Positions 61,886-64,000 of a stretch of DNA of 64,000 nucleotides are shown piece by piece. Origin of the DNA: Algoriphagus iocasae (lineage in GTDB: Bacteria; Bacteroidota; Bacteroidia; Cytophagales; Cyclobacteriaceae); the NCBI RefSeq assembly GCF_014206875.1, contig NZ_JACIJO010000001.1:1328680-1392679 (forward strand). Direction: 5' to 3'. The translations under genes and the position numbers were made by a program. The notes under the pieces were generated by a model. It made no database searches, was not told where the DNA came from, and saw nothing but the letters and a program-made list of their open reading frames with translations. Position 1 is the first letter of the stretch, and each line of letters starts with the position of its first letter.

Positions 61886-62004
61886 GGTAGGTAAGCTTTC
61901 TTTGGGGAATGCCAAAAATATTATAATTGTCTCTGACCACCAAAACAAAAACTACCATTGGAATTCAATATACTGAAAGACAGTGATTTGAATTCCTATT
62001 AAAA

Positions 62005-62040
62005 CAAAAAATCCATTCTGAAAGAAGAATGGATTTTAAT
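62005..62040 (-). terminator. terminator of the yceD-rpmF operon
   Basis: AAAATCCATTCT / AGAATGGATTTT with a six-base loop is followed by TTTTTTGTTTT on the minus strand. It lies about 18 bases beyond the rpmF stop. Confidence 0.85.
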
Positions 62041-62057
62041 TTTCTTAAGAATATAAC

Positions 62058-62249
62058 TTAAGCTAGGATTTCTTTTTCAATGATAACTTGTCCTTTGTAG
62101 TACAATTTACCATCCAACCAGAACGCTCTGTGCGGCAAGTGCATTTCACCAGTGGTTGGGCATTTAGCCAATCCAGGAGCCTCTAACTTGTAATGAGTTC
62201 TTCTTTTATCTCTTCTGGTTTTCGAAATTTTTCGTTTAGGATGTGCCAT
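62058..62249 (-). CDS. rpmF: 50S ribosomal protein L32
   Basis: The 63-residue protein starts [20 protein letters not shown], the standard L32 N-terminus, and continues [20 protein letters not shown]. It has a single Cys, so it is the zinc-free form. It lies 18 bases after the yceD-like gene in the conserved yceD-rpmF arrangement. Confidence 0.96.
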   Translation of the reverse strand: MAHPKRKISKTRRDKRRTHYKLEAPGLAKCPTTGEMHLPHRAFWLDGKLYYKGQVIIEKEILA

Positions 62250-62267
62250 TTTATGTGTGGTTTATGA

Positions 62268-62837
62268 TTATTCCTTGTTTTTTAAATTTTTTAATGATGC
62301 CCAGCGGGGATCAATTTCTTTTGTTTCTTCTTCTGAGTTGTCCTCAAGTTCGTCGTCCTCAAACTCTTCTTCATCTAAATAGACAATGCCGCCTTCTCCT
62401 TCAAAATCATCCTCATCCAATTCATTTCTGTAATCAGGATGAATTTTTTTTGCAGGAAGATTAAGCAATATGAATTCGTAAATCAGCTGCGCCACATTCA
62501 CAGAAGGGGTGTCCCTTGTGATCATAATGACATCTTCATTGATTTCAGCTTCTTCACTGCCATACTTGTAGATCATGGTTTCCTCAATATCCAATGGCTG
62601 ATCGTACTCTTCTAGACTTCTGTCACAGGTGAGTCTTACTTTGCCTTGAATCTGAAATACCATTTCTATCAGATTAGCGCCTTTATTCATTTTGACCCGT
62701 ACGGTCAAATTGCCTTTTTCGACAAGATGATTGTCTTCGAAATGTTGAAAGAACGAATCTCCGATTTCGAAGTCGATTTCGTGTCTTCCCTCAACGAACT
62801 TAATTACCTCAATATCAAAGGTTCTCCAGAATTTCAC
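62268..62837 (-). CDS. DUF177/YceD family protein
   Basis: The 189-residue protein matches the YceD (DUF177) family that precedes rpmF in most bacteria. The zinc-type CxxC is reduced here to KVRLTCDRSLEEYDQPLDIE with one Cys. NVAQLIYEFILLNLPAKKIH, and a Glu/Asp-rich C-terminus (DEDDFEGEGG, EDDELEDNSEEE), are visible. The family is linked to 23S rRNA accumulation and plastid biogenesis. Promoter elements at 62863-62893 lie 26 bases ahead. Confidence 0.88.
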   Translation of the reverse strand: MKFWRTFDIEVIKFVEGRHEIDFEIGDSFFQHFEDNHLVEKGNLTVRVKMNKGANLIEMVFQIQGKVRLTCDRSLEEYDQPLDIEETMIYKYGSEEAEINEDVIMITRDTPSVNVAQLIYEFILLNLPAKKIHPDYRNELDEDDFEGEGGIVYLDEEEFEDDELEDNSEEETKEIDPRWASLKNLKNKE

Positions 62838-62862
62838 GATTCCTCCTCTCGATTTAAGACCG

Positions 62863-62893
62863 CAAATTTAGGGAATTATTTAAATAGGATAAA
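62863..62893 (-). promoter_or_regulatory. promoter of the yceD-rpmF operon
   Basis: On the minus strand TTTA at 62893-62890, a 19-base spacer, then TAAATTTG at 62870-62863 match the consensus with one mismatch. This makes the operon independent of pdxA. Confidence 0.55.
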
Positions 62894-62950
62894 ATAGATT
62901 GTAAAATAATATTTGGTGATTTGCGGTTTTCTCTCCAATTATTTGATTTT

Positions 62951-63967
62951 CTATTCGCTTTTTTCTCCGTGTTGCTCCACAATATCGGCAGCTAGAAAGA
63001 TTGCAGCTCTCATGGAGCCTTCATCCGCCAGGTTTTTACCTGCAATATTATAGGCTGTTCCGTGATCTGGAGAGGTTCTAATGACAGGTAAACCTGCGGT
63101 GAAATTCACTCCAGTACTAAAGGCGATGGATTTAAATGGAATTAATCCCTGATCATGATACATCGCTAAAATTCCATCAAATTTTGTCTGATGCATCATC
63201 CCAAAGAATCCATCAGATGGATAAGGACCAAAAACCATTTTATTCTGGTCTTTCAATTCCCGGATTGCCGGTTTAATGATTTGTTCTTCCTCTTGGCCCA
63301 ATAGTCCATCTTCGCCTGCATGAGGATTCAATCCTAAAATAGCAATCTTGGGCTTGTTGATTCCAAAATCTTTTTCCAATGATGCCAAAAGCAAATTTGC
63401 TTTTTGGGTTATTCTTTCTTTGGTGACTGTTTCAGAAACTTTAGCCAAAGGAATATGACCGGTTACCAAACCAACTCTTAATTCCTCAGAAACCATCAGC
63501 ATCAAACTGTCTTTTGCTCCGACGGCAGACGTGATGAACTCTGTATGTCCTACAAAGTGCAATTCTTCGGAATTGATGTTGTTCTTATTGACAGGTGCAG
63601 TAACAAGGGCTTGGATAGCATTTGATTTTAAATCTTCCATAGCCATCGAAAGAGCTGCCAAGGCCATTTTTCCTGCTTCTTGGGATTCTACTCCAGGAAT
63701 CACTTCAGGACATTCTTCTAAGGCATTGATGACATTGACACGTTTGTGCTGGATTTCATTTAATGATTTGATCTGCACAAAATTAAAATCCTCAATTCCC
63801 AGAATCTTTTTATAGAACGAAATGGCTTTGCCATGGCCATAAATTAAAGGAGTGAAATTTTTAAAGATGCGATTGTCAGATAATGCTTTGATCGTCACTT
63901 CGATTCCTACTCCATTGATATCTCCAATGCTGATCCCAATGATGGGTTTGCTCTTTCTTATGTTCAT
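62951..63967 (-). CDS. pdxA: 4-hydroxythreonine-4-phosphate dehydrogenase
   Basis: The 338-residue enzyme oxidises 4-phosphohydroxy-L-threonine in pyridoxal phosphate synthesis. The metal-binding His residues are visible in HFVGHTEF, GLNPHAGEDG and AMYHDQGLIPFK, and the family signature TSPDHGTAYNIAG is present. PIIGISIGDINGVGIEVT is the N-terminal nucleotide region. The start is ATG 63967, close to the window edge, so the upstream gene and promoter cannot be judged. Confidence 0.95.
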   Translation of the reverse strand: MNIRKSKPIIGISIGDINGVGIEVTIKALSDNRIFKNFTPLIYGHGKAISFYKKILGIEDFNFVQIKSLNEIQHKRVNVINALEECPEVIPGVESQEAGKMALAALSMAMEDLKSNAIQALVTAPVNKNNINSEELHFVGHTEFITSAVGAKDSLMLMVSEELRVGLVTGHIPLAKVSETVTKERITQKANLLLASLEKDFGINKPKIAILGLNPHAGEDGLLGQEEEQIIKPAIRELKDQNKMVFGPYPSDGFFGMMHQTKFDGILAMYHDQGLIPFKSIAFSTGVNFTAGLPVIRTSPDHGTAYNIAGKNLADEGSMRAAIFLAADIVEQHGEKSE

Positions 63968-64000
63968 ATAATTTTGGGCTTTGCGAATATTGGCTTTTAA

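Noticed and set aside
1-64000. tRNA or rRNA genes, prophage, complete insertion sequence, toxin-antitoxin pair
   Set aside because: Looking through the intergenic regions I found no cloverleaf, transposase, integrase or phage structural gene, and no convincing toxin-antitoxin pair.

Overview
The window looks like a chromosomal segment of a Bacteroidota bacterium, probably of the Cytophagales (Algoriphagus/Cyclobacteriaceae-like). This is inference. It rests on AT-rich DNA, near absence of Shine-Dalgarno sites, promoter elements of the Bacteroidota type (TTTG - 19 nt - TAnnTTTG), many short-signal lipoproteins, a fused alpha/beta 2-oxoacid dehydrogenase E1, a split transketolase, tricorn and DPP-IV type exopeptidases, and the order pdxA - yceD - rpmF - fabH - efp - accB - accC. 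The genus is a guess. No tRNA, rRNA operon, prophage, CRISPR array or complete insertion sequence was recognised.

Layout. 1-8.1 kb: tail of a Gfo/Idh/MocA oxidoreductase, an M14 carboxypeptidase-like lipoprotein, a three-gene minus-strand operon in which one member is frameshifted in an A8 run, a 1077-residue tricorn-like protease and a GH99/WbsX-like protein. 8.1-12 kb: a GNAT acetyltransferase and a decayed second copy bracket a von Willebrand A protein with three C-terminal repeats and its membrane partner. 12-19.3 kb: a compact eight-gene minus-strand operon (S66 peptidase, SGNH hydrolase, DUF4377/META lipoprotein, FAH-family enzyme, M23 peptidase, Bcp peroxiredoxin, two transketolase halves) ending at a clear terminator. 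19.3-25.2 kb: an accessory stretch with REP-like palindromes, a 155-bp duplication, a 293-bp tandem duplication, an ECF sigma operon, a small lipoprotein, two unrecognised genes and two possible remnants of nuclease or restriction genes. 25.2-33 kb: PBP4-type peptidase, DUF423, YggS, a GH3-family acyl-amido synthetase coupled to a LysE exporter, DUF502 and alanine dehydrogenase.

33-46.8 kb: fused E1, a LuxE-like protein, a 39-residue lipoprotein, a sigma-54-type response regulator without a DNA-binding domain lying just downstream of rnpB, DUF4442 and DUF3109 proteins, DPP-IV, a DUF4287/DUF5655 and endonuclease/exonuclease/phosphatase pair, a DUF5009 membrane protein and PPK2. 46.8-52.2 kb: two paralogous subtilases flank a class III nucleotide cyclase with a TolB-like region and TPRs. 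52.2-58.1 kb: a three-gene planctomycete-type operon (PSC1/DUF1549/DUF1553, Tat-exported DUF1501, membrane-bound cytochrome-like protein). 58.3-64 kb: conserved fatty-acid, translation and pyridoxal-phosphate genes.

Much of the content is cell-envelope or secreted protein degradation plus core metabolism. The least explained parts are the planctomycete-type operon, the subtilase/cyclase cluster, the GH3-LysE pair, the VWA pair and the repeat-rich 19-25 kb stretch. I saw no clear new defence system or mobile element.
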